A DNA stretch of 39,988 bases from UBA1181 sp045226255. GTDB taxonomy: Bacteria > Bacteroidota > Bacteroidia > Bacteroidales > Paludibacteraceae. The notes under the pieces were generated by a model, which did no database searches, was not told the DNA's origin, and was given only the letters and a program-made list of their open reading frames with translations. The DNA is taken from contig JBGVCG010000019.1 in assembly GCA_045226255.1 (NCBI GenBank), forward strand, positions 1-39,988, given 5' to 3'. The translations under genes were made by a program, and so were the position numbers. Positions 27,782-35,106 of the stretch are shown here, piece by piece (positions within the stretch are counted from its first letter, which is position 1; each line of letters opens with the position of its first letter).

Positions 27782-29107
27782 TTGGAAAAATTTTCTTCAT
27801 TTACGAAGCGCATTTTCCATATAATGTGCCTTCAATTTTTGGGTGTTGCGCTGACGTGGGCCAGTGGCAAACCCTTTGTTGTCGTAATTGATGCCGGTCA
27901 TGGAGGTAAGGATCCGGGTGCGACTGGTTATGTCTTGAAACTAAAGGAGAAGGACATCAACTTGAAGACTGCCATTAAGTTGGGAGATTTGCTTTCCAAG
28001 GAGAAAAACGTGAAGGTTTTGTACACAAGGAAAAAGGATGTCTTCATCCCTTTGGACGATCGTGCGCAGATTGCGAACAAGGCGAAGGCGGATCTTTTCA
28101 TCTCCATACATGTCAACGCTGCTGAAAATCGTTCCGCAAGGGGAACGGAGTCGTATGCCGTCGGTTCCTCTTCCGCCAATTTAGAGGTGGCGAAGCGAGA
28201 GAATGCCGTGATGTTGTACGAGTCCGATTACAAGACGAAGTACCGAGGCTTCGACCCGAACAGCACGGAGTCTTACATCATGTTTGATTTCCTTCAGTCT
28301 AAATATATGGAGCAAAGTGTCTCTTTCGCTTCGCATATTGAGAACAATTTCACCAACTTGGGACGTTCCAGCCGTGGTGTTAAGCAGGCTGGATTCTGGG
28401 TGCTGAAGCAGGCCGCCATGCCGGCTGTGTTGGTTGAGTTGGGTTATATCTCCAATAAGGAGGAAGAAGCATTTCTGTCGAAGGATAAGAATTTGGACAA
28501 GTTGGCGGGCGCCATCGCGAAGGCTTTTGTTCAATACAAGGATAAACGTGATAAGCGAAACACTGACGGTTACAAGGATAAAGATGCTAACGTTAAGGCG
28601 GATGTGCTTTCCGAGACGCAGGAGGTGAAGAAGGAGTCGGAGCCGACAAACTCGTCTAGCGTGAGTGGAAAGACCCAGGATGCTAAACCTGTGGTTTCGG
28701 AGGATACTAAAAAGGCGACGGAAAAGACTCCTGCTCCCGCAGAAGAATCTAAGCAGACCGTTGTGACCACCGAGGTGGAGGAGAAGCAGAAGCCGGAAGA
28801 GAAATCGTCCGTTTCTACCGAGACGAAGAAATCTCAGGTTTATTTTGCCGTCCAGTTCTGTAGCTCCAATGCGCCGAAACCATTGGATTGCAAGGATTTC
28901 AAGAAATGTGTGCCGGCGCAGGAATACATCGAGACGGGCACATATAAATATAAGTATGTCTACGGACAGGCCGCCACTTTCGAAGAGGGTGTGAAGCTGA
29001 GAGATGAGGTGAAGACCATATTCAAGGATGCTTTCCTCGTCGTGATCAAGGATGGAAAGAAACTCCCGATGGAAGAGGCAAGGCAATACTTTAAGAGTGG
29101 GAAATGA
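27782..29107 (+). CDS. N-acetylmuramoyl-L-alanine amidase with C-terminal SPOR-like domain
   Basis: The enzyme cleaves the amide bond between muramic acid and the stem peptide of peptidoglycan in the periplasm. The start is a TTG at 27782, chosen because the basic stretch KR before the hydrophobic signal (IFHIMCLQFLGVALTWASG) is otherwise lost; an ATG at 27824 is the alternative. An Amidase_3 domain spans ~33-235. Zinc ligands are H40 (VIDAGHGGKDPG), E56 (KEKDINL) and H110 (FISIHVNA); the catalytic glutamate is E219 (AVLVELGYISN). A Lys/Glu/Pro/Thr-rich linker (~255-355) leads to a SPOR-like domain (YFAVQFCSSNAP...GQAATFEEGVKLRDEV), which in this family binds septal, denuded glycan. It forms an operon with the mlaD gene 29 bases downstream. 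Confidence 0.93.
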   Translation: MEKFSSFTKRIFHIMCLQFLGVALTWASGKPFVVVIDAGHGGKDPGATGYVLKLKEKDINLKTAIKLGDLLSKEKNVKVLYTRKKDVFIPLDDRAQIANKAKADLFISIHVNAAENRSARGTESYAVGSSSANLEVAKRENAVMLYESDYKTKYRGFDPNSTESYIMFDFLQSKYMEQSVSFASHIENNFTNLGRSSRGVKQAGFWVLKQAAMPAVLVELGYISNKEEEAFLSKDKNLDKLAGAIAKAFVQYKDKRDKRNTDGYKDKDANVKADVLSETQEVKKESEPTNSSSVSGKTQDAKPVVSEDTKKATEKTPAPAEESKQTVVTTEVEEKQKPEEKSSVSTETKKSQVYFAVQFCSSNAPKPLDCKDFKKCVPAQEYIETGTYKYKYVYGQAATFEEGVKLRDEVKTIFKDAFLVVIKDGKKLPMEEARQYFKSGK

Positions 29108-29136
29108 TAATATAGATGTAAAAAATCAATAAGGAC

Positions 29137-30039
29137 ATGAACTTTAAAATTAGTAAAGAACTTCAAATTGGATTGTTGGTGATCATAACCATTGCGGTTA
29201 CTTTTTTCGGGGTGAATTATTTGAAGGGAATCAACATCTTTAACCCTACTAATTACTACTATCTTAGTTTAGAGCGTATCAATGGATTGGTCGAGACGAA
29301 CGATGTGACCATCAGAGGTTATAAGGTCGGTTTGGTGAAGAAAATCATTTATGATTACGATAACCCTTCCGCTGAGGTGTTGGTGGTACTCCAGGTGGAT
29401 GACGACTTGCGGATCCCTGTTGGTTCCAAGGCCGCATTGGTCTCTTCGTTGATTGGCGCACCTTCCATCGAGTTGCGTTTGGATACATTCAACACGGAGA
29501 TATACAAGCGAGGCGACACTATTCCTTCTTATATAGATGAAGGTGTGTTCAATTCGCTCACGGAAGAGGTTATGCCTCGTATTCAGACCATTATACCACA
29601 ATTGGACTCTTTGATCGTCTCTCTACATGCTATTGCGGAGAATAAGACGATAGAATCCTCTTTGGCGAACATTAATTCTATTACGAAAAACCTGAACCAT
29701 GCATCGGTGGGCATCAATAAGATTGTGGACAAGGATGTTCCGCTGTTGTGCAACAACATCAATGGTGTGATGGGCAACTTGAGTGTGGTCAGCGCTAATT
29801 TGAAGTCTGTGGACTTTAAGAATACAGTTAGCCAACTGAACAAGACCCTCATGGGCGTACAGGGTGTGACGGATAAACTGAATAATGGTACCGGCACCCT
29901 CGGATTGTTGCTCACGAAGAGGGATTTTTATGACAATTTGAATACCACGGTGGGTAGTGCGAACGATTTGTTGATAGACCTCAAAGCACACCCGAAACGT
30001 TACATCAATGTTTCTGTTTTTGGCAGAAAAAATGAATAG
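29137..30039 (+). CDS. MlaD-family (MCE domain) lipid-transport protein
   Basis: It has 300 residues. One N-terminal transmembrane helix (residues ~10-28, IGLLVIITIAVTFFGVNYL) is followed by an MCE domain (~38-115: NGLVETNDVTIRGYKVGLV, DDDLRIPVGSKAALVSSLIG, GAPSIELRL). A helical, repeat-like tail rich in N, S and L follows (KNLNHASVGINKIVD, NNGTGTLGLLLTKRDFYDNL). MCE proteins form hexameric rings that carry phospholipids between the inner and outer membrane. The gene follows the amidase directly, a conserved Bacteroidota pair; no MlaE/MlaF gene is in this window. Confidence 0.92.
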   Translation: MNFKISKELQIGLLVIITIAVTFFGVNYLKGINIFNPTNYYYLSLERINGLVETNDVTIRGYKVGLVKKIIYDYDNPSAEVLVVLQVDDDLRIPVGSKAALVSSLIGAPSIELRLDTFNTEIYKRGDTIPSYIDEGVFNSLTEEVMPRIQTIIPQLDSLIVSLHAIAENKTIESSLANINSITKNLNHASVGINKIVDKDVPLLCNNINGVMGNLSVVSANLKSVDFKNTVSQLNKTLMGVQGVTDKLNNGTGTLGLLLTKRDFYDNLNTTVGSANDLLIDLKAHPKRYINVSVFGRKNE

Positions 30040-30308
30040 GCGTGAAACCCTTTATTAATCGTTTATCTATGAACAATTTAATTGGATAAGCGCTTTCTAA
30101 CTTGCTTATATTCAGTATGTTAGTGTATGATTTTGAAACACAGTTAATTAAGTTTTTTTTTTATTAGCAAGTGATTTATCGTTTTTTTTTTAGAAAAAAT
30201 TAGACAAAATTTGTAATGCAAATTGAAATGTAAATGAATAAAGCATTTCGGGGATTTTGAAGGATTTTTTCTCGAGTGTTTTGTGTTAATATGAACGAGT
30301 ATAGTGAA
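30040..30308. other. AT-rich leader upstream of dnaA
   Basis: The ~270-bp region is strongly AT-rich with long T runs (30151-30163, 30182-30190). It has a small perfect inverted repeat, AATTTG-TAATG-CAAATT (30208-30224), ahead of dnaA. No good DnaA box (TTATCCACA) was found; the closest is TTATCCAAT on the minus strand near 30088. It may hold the dnaA promoter; an origin here is not supported. Confidence 0.4.
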
Positions 30309-31697
30309 ATGGAAGTAAAAGATCATGTTCGTTTATGGAGTGAGTGTCTGGCGGTAATAAAAGATAACATACCGTCCTCCGCTTTTGAAACTTGGTTTAA
30401 GCCAATTGTTCCGGAAAGTTGGGAGAACAAGACGATGACCATAACTGTTCCAAGTAATTTTTATGCAGAGTTTTTGGACGAACACTACAGTGATTTGTTG
30501 AAGCAGACCTTCACGAGGGTGATGGGGGACGGGACGAAACTCGTCTACAGCATTATCCAAGAGGCTGCCACGCAGACTACGGTGGAGCGGAACAGCGGAC
30601 ATGTGATTCCCGTCAAGGAGAACGCTTCCGTTGATGCTTATAATCCTTTCCCTGAACGTTCTAACAGAAAGCGCATCGAACCACAATTAAATCCTCATTA
30701 CACGTTTGATACCTTCGTGGAGGGCGCATGCAATAAACTCGCCCGTTCCGCAGGCTTGGCTATCGCTGAGGCTCCTGGGAAAAACACGTTCAACCCAATC
30801 TTCATCTATGGTGGATCGGGTATGGGTAAGACGCACTTGGCTCAGGCGATCGGATGGGCTACGCTGGAGAAACATCCAGAGAAAAAAGTCCTTTATGTTG
30901 ATTCCAATCGTTTTCAGGCGCAATACACGGAGGCTCACTTGCGTAACTGCGTGAATGACTTCATCGCTTTCTATCAGATGATAGACTTGTTGATCGTCGA
31001 TGATATTCAGTTCTTCGCCGGCAAGACCGGTACACAGAACATCTTCTTCCAGATATTCAACCAATTGCAATTGAACGGTAAGCAAATCGTTTTGGTTGCA
31101 GACCAATCTCCGAAGTTGCTCCAGGGCTTGGATGACCGTATGTTGACCCGTTTCCGTTGGGGGTTGAACGCCGAGTTGGAACAGCCTAGCACGGAGACAA
31201 GGAAGGCTATCCTGAAGTCTAAGGTGAAGACGGATGGACTTATCATCCCTGATAATGTGTTGGATTACATCGCTGAGCATGTCTCCGATAGCGTCCGCGA
31301 GTTGGAGGGTGTGGTTAATTCACTTCTTGCACAGTCGACATTGACGGATGCGGAGATTAATATGGAATTGGTCAGCAAGGTGGTTAGCTCCTTGGTTTCC
31401 GCTCCGGAACGGACTATCACGGTATCTTCTATCCAGGAGACGGTATGCAACTACTATGGCTTGGAGCCTCGTATGCTGCAGTCTAATTCCCGCAAGCGTG
31501 AGGTGGTTCAGGCTCGTCAGATCGCCATGTTCCTCTCTCGTAAGTACACGAAGGTCTCTTTGTCTAGCATCGGGGAACAGATAGGTAACCGTGATCATGC
31601 GACCGTGCTCTACGCCTGCAAGGCGATCCAGAACCTCGTGGAGGTGGATAAAGAGGTGCACCGTAGCGTGGAAGCCATCGAAGCTTCTTTGAAGTGA
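30309..31697 (+). CDS. dnaA: Chromosomal replication initiator protein DnaA
   Basis: DnaA is the AAA+ ATPase that binds oriC and opens the duplex. In-frame starts exist at GTG 30276, ATG 30291 and ATG 30309. The last (MEVKDHVRLW) is used because Bacteroidales DnaA proteins begin at this point (M-x5-H-x2-LW). Domain I (residues 1-~80) contains IPSSAFETWFKPIVP. The Walker A loop GGSGMGKTH is at ~168-176, Walker B LLIVDDIQFF follows, and then the sensor region LLTRFRWGL and SVRELEGVVNSL. The C-terminal DNA-binding domain ends with QARQIAMFLSRKYT and GNRDHATVLYA, the DnaA-box recognition signature. There is no dnaN next to it. Length (~462 aa) is normal. Confidence 0.96.
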   Translation: MEVKDHVRLWSECLAVIKDNIPSSAFETWFKPIVPESWENKTMTITVPSNFYAEFLDEHYSDLLKQTFTRVMGDGTKLVYSIIQEAATQTTVERNSGHVIPVKENASVDAYNPFPERSNRKRIEPQLNPHYTFDTFVEGACNKLARSAGLAIAEAPGKNTFNPIFIYGGSGMGKTHLAQAIGWATLEKHPEKKVLYVDSNRFQAQYTEAHLRNCVNDFIAFYQMIDLLIVDDIQFFAGKTGTQNIFFQIFNQLQLNGKQIVLVADQSPKLLQGLDDRMLTRFRWGLNAELEQPSTETRKAILKSKVKTDGLIIPDNVLDYIAEHVSDSVRELEGVVNSLLAQSTLTDAEINMELVSKVVSSLVSAPERTITVSSIQETVCNYYGLEPRMLQSNSRKREVVQARQIAMFLSRKYTKVSLSSIGEQIGNRDHATVLYACKAIQNLVEVDKEVHRSVEAIEASLK

Positions 31698-31717
31698 TAA
31701 TTTTTTTCGTATATTTG
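31688..31717 (+). promoter_or_regulatory. Full Bacteroides-type promoter (TTTG-N18-TATATTTG)
   Basis: TTTG (31688-31691), 18 bases, TATATTTG (31710-31717). Both boxes match the Bacteroides -33/-7 consensus at the expected spacing. The -33 box lies within the last codons of dnaA, so the downstream gene has its own promoter although it follows dnaA closely. The ATG of that gene is 24 bases after the box. Confidence 0.75.
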
Positions 31718-31741
31718 TCGCATTAAATAATATATAAGGAA

Positions 31742-32293
31742 ATGGTTTTTAAGTTTATCCTTTTGTCCGACGAAGTGGACGATTTTTTGAGGGAAATCCA
31801 CATCGATTCCGATGCGACTTTTCTGGAGCTGAACAACGCTATCCTCGATAGTGTCGGTTATACGAAAGATCAGATGACCTCTTTCCTCATCTGCAACGAC
31901 TATTGGGAGGCTGAGCAGGAAATCACCCTGATGGAGATGGATACATCCTCAGAGGTGGATAGCTTGGTCATGGACCGTGTCCGCGTGGAGGAATTCGCTT
32001 CCGAAGAGGGACAGAAGCTCCGTTTCATATTCGATGTGATGAACGAACGTTCCTTCTATATGGAACTGAAGGAGGTGAAGACGCGTGAGTCTTTGCCTGC
32101 CCCAATCTGCAAACGCTCGAAGGGCAACCCTCCGGCTCAGGTGCTCGACGGCCTCTTCATGGATATCCCTGAGGTGAAGGCTGGCGACCTCGATATGGAT
32201 GGCTTGGACGATTTCGGTGATGGCGAGGATTTCAATGAGGATGACCTCGACAACTTGAGCATCAACGATAATTATTTCGAGGATCAGATGTGA
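31742..32293 (+). CDS. Plasmid pRiA4b ORF-3 / IS1096 TnpR-like family protein
   Basis: It has 183 residues. The N-terminal half (MVFKFILLSDEVDDFLREI, SDATFLELNNAILDSVGYT, SFLICNDYWEAEQEITLMEM) matches the family found both on plasmids and in many bacterial chromosomes, where its function is unknown. The last ~45 residues are very acidic (DLDMDGLDDFGDGEDFNEDD). No catalytic motif is visible. The 'plasmid/IS' name reflects where the family was first seen; here it sits between dnaA and an envelope gene cluster with its own promoter and no sign of a mobile element. Role unknown. Confidence 0.82.
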   Translation: MVFKFILLSDEVDDFLREIHIDSDATFLELNNAILDSVGYTKDQMTSFLICNDYWEAEQEITLMEMDTSSEVDSLVMDRVRVEEFASEEGQKLRFIFDVMNERSFYMELKEVKTRESLPAPICKRSKGNPPAQVLDGLFMDIPEVKAGDLDMDGLDDFGDGEDFNEDDLDNLSINDNYFEDQM

Positions 32294-32385
32294 TTTCTTC
32301 TCTTGTTTTGTCTGCGATATAGAGAGTTTCTAAGAGTTAAATCTAATTTTGACTGAATATTTTTTTTAGTTGTCCGATAAATGCT

Positions 32386-32393
32386 TATTTTTG
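32386..32393 (+). promoter_or_regulatory. -7 box (TATTTTTG) before the VTC/DUF4956 cluster
   Basis: TATTTTTG matches TAnnTTTG and lies 32 bases before the ATG at 32426. A T-run (32361-32367) occupies the -33 position without a clear TTTG. It probably drives the five-gene cluster up to 36963. Confidence 0.5.
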
Positions 32394-32425
32394 GACATGA
32401 TTTAGTACCATAAAAAATATTGCGT

Positions 32426-32827
32426 ATGAAAAGGTGTTTTTTGGCAATAATCGTTTTGCTCGTCTCTTCTCTTACTGTTTCGCTCAGCGCACAGAAGAAG
32501 GTGAACGGAAAGGTGTTGACTGAGGTTAAGGAATGGCGCATGGAGAATGGTAAGAAGAAAATCGACCACGTCACGAAATATGACGCTCAGGGCAATAAAA
32601 CCGAAGAGATCGAGTATACCAAAGTGGGGGACCAGAAGTCCCGCACAGTTTATAAATACAATGAAAAGGGAAAGTGCACCGAGGAACAACACTTCGACGA
32701 GTACAACAAGTTGGAGAAAACCGTGCAGTATCAATACAACGAGTTCGGAAAGAAACAGTCCGCACGCACGCTCTTCCCTAATGGTAAACTGAAATCGGAA
32801 AAAGTGTACGAATACATCACGGAATAG
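32426..32827 (+). CDS. Small secreted protein with YD/MORN-like repeats
   Basis: It has 133 residues from the ATG at 32426 (an in-frame TTG lies two codons upstream). A signal peptide (MKRCFLAIIVLLVSSLTVSLSA) is followed by short repeats of the form Y(D/N)..G(N/K): KYDAQGNKTEEIEY, YKYNEKGKCTEEQHF, YQYNEFGKKQSARTLF, PNGKLKSEKVYEY. This resembles the short exported repeat proteins common in Bacteroides (DUF3836-like) but no family can be assigned firmly. It ends 6 bases before the VTC gene, so it is probably the first gene of that operon and acts in the periplasm or at the surface. Confidence 0.8.
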   Translation: MKRCFLAIIVLLVSSLTVSLSAQKKVNGKVLTEVKEWRMENGKKKIDHVTKYDAQGNKTEEIEYTKVGDQKSRTVYKYNEKGKCTEEQHFDEYNKLEKTVQYQYNEFGKKQSARTLFPNGKLKSEKVYEYITE

Positions 32828-32833
32828 GCTAAG

Positions 32834-33682
32834 ATGGGAGACGTCGTTGATATCATAGAGGAGAAGTTGGTTGCGCCGGCAGTTGCCGAGCAGAATGGGA
32901 CGGACGGTATCTTGATGTCTGGGAAAGGAGGCATCGTCGAGACTATCGACGAGAAGCTCTCTGTGCTTGACCCTATCACGTTGGAGGAGATGAGCGGTAT
33001 CCGCCTGATGAATAGGATTGATACCAAGTTCCTCGTGAACGTACGTAATTTGCCTACTTTGCTGGAAATGGCGAAGCAGGATTACTATGTTCAACGGATC
33101 GGTGATCTCCGCAAGGCGTTCTACCGCACGCTCTATTACGATACTCCTACGGCTACGATGTATGTCGTCCACCAAGACGGTAAATTAAATCGTCAGAAAA
33201 TCCGTGTGCGGGAGTATGTGGAGTCCAATTTGATGTTCCTTGAGGTCAAAAAGAAGAATAACAAGGGTAGAACTTCCAAAAAACGTATTACGATCACTGA
33301 CGAGAATGTGCTGCATAATGAGGAGGCCATCGCTTTCCTCGATGAGAAGTCTAAGTTCAAAATGAATGAGATAGACTTCCGTCTGCGGAACAGCTTCTTC
33401 CGCATCACGTTGGTGAACAAGGAGAAGTCGGAGCGTCTGACAATCGACTTCAATATCAATTTCGAGAATTGTGTCACGGGAGTGAAGAACACGATCCCTA
33501 AGCTCTGTATCGTAGAGGTGAAACAGGATGGTAACGCCCATTCCCACTTCAAGGATTACCTCGCTTCCCTGCGCATCAAGAAACGTAGCATCAGCAAGTA
33601 TTGCTTGGGCATGGTGCTTACCGACCCTTCCCTGAAATACAATCGGTTTAAGGAGAAGATCAGGTATATAAACAAACTGTAG
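32834..33682 (+). CDS. VTC-domain protein, polyphosphate polymerase-like
   Basis: It has 282 residues and no signal peptide. After a ~45-residue N-terminal extension (with repeated EEKL/DEKL) comes a VTC domain of the CYTH/triphosphate-tunnel fold. The basic and acidic tunnel residues of yeast Vtc4 have visible counterparts: R61-x3-K65 (NRIDTKF), R124/R126 (KIRVREY), E137/K139 (FLEVKKK), R201 and D205 (RLTIDF), E228 (VEVKQD) and the end motif SISKY (K255). Vtc4 makes polyphosphate from ATP; bacterial VTC proteins are thought to act similarly, often next to a DUF4956 membrane protein, as here. The neighbours (an outer-membrane barrel and a YejM-like protein) point to an envelope function. Activity is inferred. 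Confidence 0.88.
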   Translation: MGDVVDIIEEKLVAPAVAEQNGTDGILMSGKGGIVETIDEKLSVLDPITLEEMSGIRLMNRIDTKFLVNVRNLPTLLEMAKQDYYVQRIGDLRKAFYRTLYYDTPTATMYVVHQDGKLNRQKIRVREYVESNLMFLEVKKKNNKGRTSKKRITITDENVLHNEEAIAFLDEKSKFKMNEIDFRLRNSFFRITLVNKEKSERLTIDFNINFENCVTGVKNTIPKLCIVEVKQDGNAHSHFKDYLASLRIKKRSISKYCLGMVLTDPSLKYNRFKEKIRYINKL

Positions 33683-33733
33683 CCTAGATTCGGTTACACT
33701 ATTTTAGGAAATAATATATTTAATTATACAATT

Positions 33734-34411
33734 ATGAATTTATTGAGTATCACTGATTTGGCGGTTTTCGGTATCCCTATCGTGAATCCGGAAGGTTTCT
33801 TTGAGTTACTTCTTCGTTTCGGACTTAATGTCCTTGTCACTTCGTTGATTATCGTGTGGCTCTATTATGGCAAGTCCAAAAGACGTGATTATGTCTTCAC
33901 TTTCACGTTGATCAGCACGACGGTCTTCTTGTTGATTTTCCTCTTGGGAAGCGAGAAACTGCAGATCGGTCTGGCGTTGGGTCTTTTCGCCATCTTCGGT
34001 ATCATCCGTTATCGTACGGACACAGTGCCTATCCGTGAGATGACTTACCTCTTCCTCATCATTGGACTCTCTGTCATCAATGCATTGGCGGTCAGCGTAA
34101 GTTATCTGGAATTGTTCGCCACCAACGCTCTATTCGTCTTCATGACATGGTTGATGGAGAAGACGCGTATCGTCTCGAAGAGTTCCTGCAAGCTGATTAA
34201 GTACGAAAAGATTGATTTGATCACTCCTGATAAGTACGACGAGATGTTGGCTGACATCAAACAACGTACAGGTCTGAATATTACAAAATGTGAGGTCGGT
34301 TATATTGATTTCTTGAAGGATACTGCCTTGGTGAAGGTTTATTATGAATCTAACTCTCAGGAGATTAATACGATAGACCAAATAACAAGGGCAAAGGATT
34401 TTAATGGATAA
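33734..34411 (+). CDS. DUF4956 multi-pass membrane protein
   Basis: It has 225 residues with about four transmembrane segments in the first ~135 (FELLLRFGLNVLVTSLIIVWLY-like helix, VFTFTLISTTVFLLIFLLG, LQIGLALGLFAIFGIIRY, MTYLFLIIGLSVINALAV, LFATNALFVFMTW). The loop RYRTDTVPIREMTY is the family signature. A soluble C-terminal domain (~150-225, DKYDEMLADIKQRTGLNI) faces the cytoplasm. DUF4956 genes regularly follow VTC-domain genes. It may be the membrane partner or channel for the polymer made by the VTC protein, an inference from pairing. The last 8 bases overlap the next gene. Confidence 0.88.
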   Translation: MNLLSITDLAVFGIPIVNPEGFFELLLRFGLNVLVTSLIIVWLYYGKSKRRDYVFTFTLISTTVFLLIFLLGSEKLQIGLALGLFAIFGIIRYRTDTVPIREMTYLFLIIGLSVINALAVSVSYLELFATNALFVFMTWLMEKTRIVSKSSCKLIKYEKIDLITPDKYDEMLADIKQRTGLNITKCEVGYIDFLKDTALVKVYYESNSQEINTIDQITRAKDFNG

Positions 34412-35105
34412 GTTATCGTTCGCGAATCTTAGGTTACATTTACTGGTCTTGCTTGTCACTTCTTTCTGCTGCTCCAGCATCGCTTGGGCGGGGGGTGACG
34501 AGCAGGACTTTACCTCTTCTGTGGGCCTCTCTGTCTCGAAGCGTTTCTTCAAACGCCTGAATGTGGGGCTCTCCGAATCGGTCTCTATGCGCAATAACTC
34601 CACCGAGCTGGATAAGTTCTACACGAAGGCGGATGTCTCCTACAATGTGGTAAAAGGCCTTTTGCGTGTCGGTGCGGACTATTACCTTATCGGTGCGGCG
34701 AATAAGAAGGATGATATCTATCTGAACCACCGCTATGCGGGCTACTTGCGTGTGAAGAAGGATGTGGCCCGATTCTCTTTCGGACTGAAGTCTAAGTATC
34801 AGATTACCTATCGTCCGGAAAAGGCGCAGCACAAACAGTATAAGGATGTATGGAGAAATAAGCTGTATGTGTCGACGAAGATTCCTAAGACTCACCTCTA
34901 CCCGTGCGTTGGTGTGGAATCCTTTATCCGCACGAACAGCTATAAAGGCACATGCCTGACAAAAATGAGGTATGAGGGTGGCGCGAAATATAATTTCAAC
35001 AAGCATAATTCCCTGAAGGCGCTCTTCCGTTACGATGACGGCATGAATGTCTCCCGTCCGAAGGATGTATTCAGCGTGGCGCTCTCGTATAGTATAACTT
35101 TATGA
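34404..35105 (+). CDS. DUF2490-like outer-membrane beta-barrel protein
   Basis: It has 233 residues with a signal peptide to about residue 29 (LLVLLVTSFCCSSIAWA). The rest is a run of ~10-residue amphipathic strands: SSVGLSVSKRFFKRLNVGLS, KADVSYNVVKGLLRVGADYY, YAGYLRVKKDVARFSFGLKS, YEGGAKYNFNKHNSLKALFR, ending in FSVALSYSITL. A terminal aromatic/hydrophobic strand is usual for outer-membrane barrels, and the pattern fits DUF2490 proteins. The start overlaps the DUF4956 stop by 8 bases (ATGGATAA), so translation is probably coupled. It may be the outer-membrane exit or anchor of the cluster; unproven. Confidence 0.8.
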   Translation: MDKLSFANLRLHLLVLLVTSFCCSSIAWAGGDEQDFTSSVGLSVSKRFFKRLNVGLSESVSMRNNSTELDKFYTKADVSYNVVKGLLRVGADYYLIGAANKKDDIYLNHRYAGYLRVKKDVARFSFGLKSKYQITYRPEKAQHKQYKDVWRNKLYVSTKIPKTHLYPCVGVESFIRTNSYKGTCLTKMRYEGGAKYNFNKHNSLKALFRYDDGMNVSRPKDVFSVALSYSITL

Positions 35106-35106
35106 T

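Noticed and set aside
28181..29086. 301-codon minus-strand frame under the amidase
   Set aside because: It is Leu/Arg-rich shadow translation of the Lys/Glu-rich linker and SPOR-like region; the plus strand has a complete enzyme.
30060..30100. oriC DnaA boxes upstream of dnaA
   Set aside because: The best match to TTATCCACA has two mismatches and stands alone.
31742..32293. Insertion-sequence remnant suggested by the family name (IS1096 TnpR-like / plasmid ORF)
   Set aside because: No terminal inverted repeats, target duplication or transposase nearby. The gene has an intact frame and a consensus promoter.
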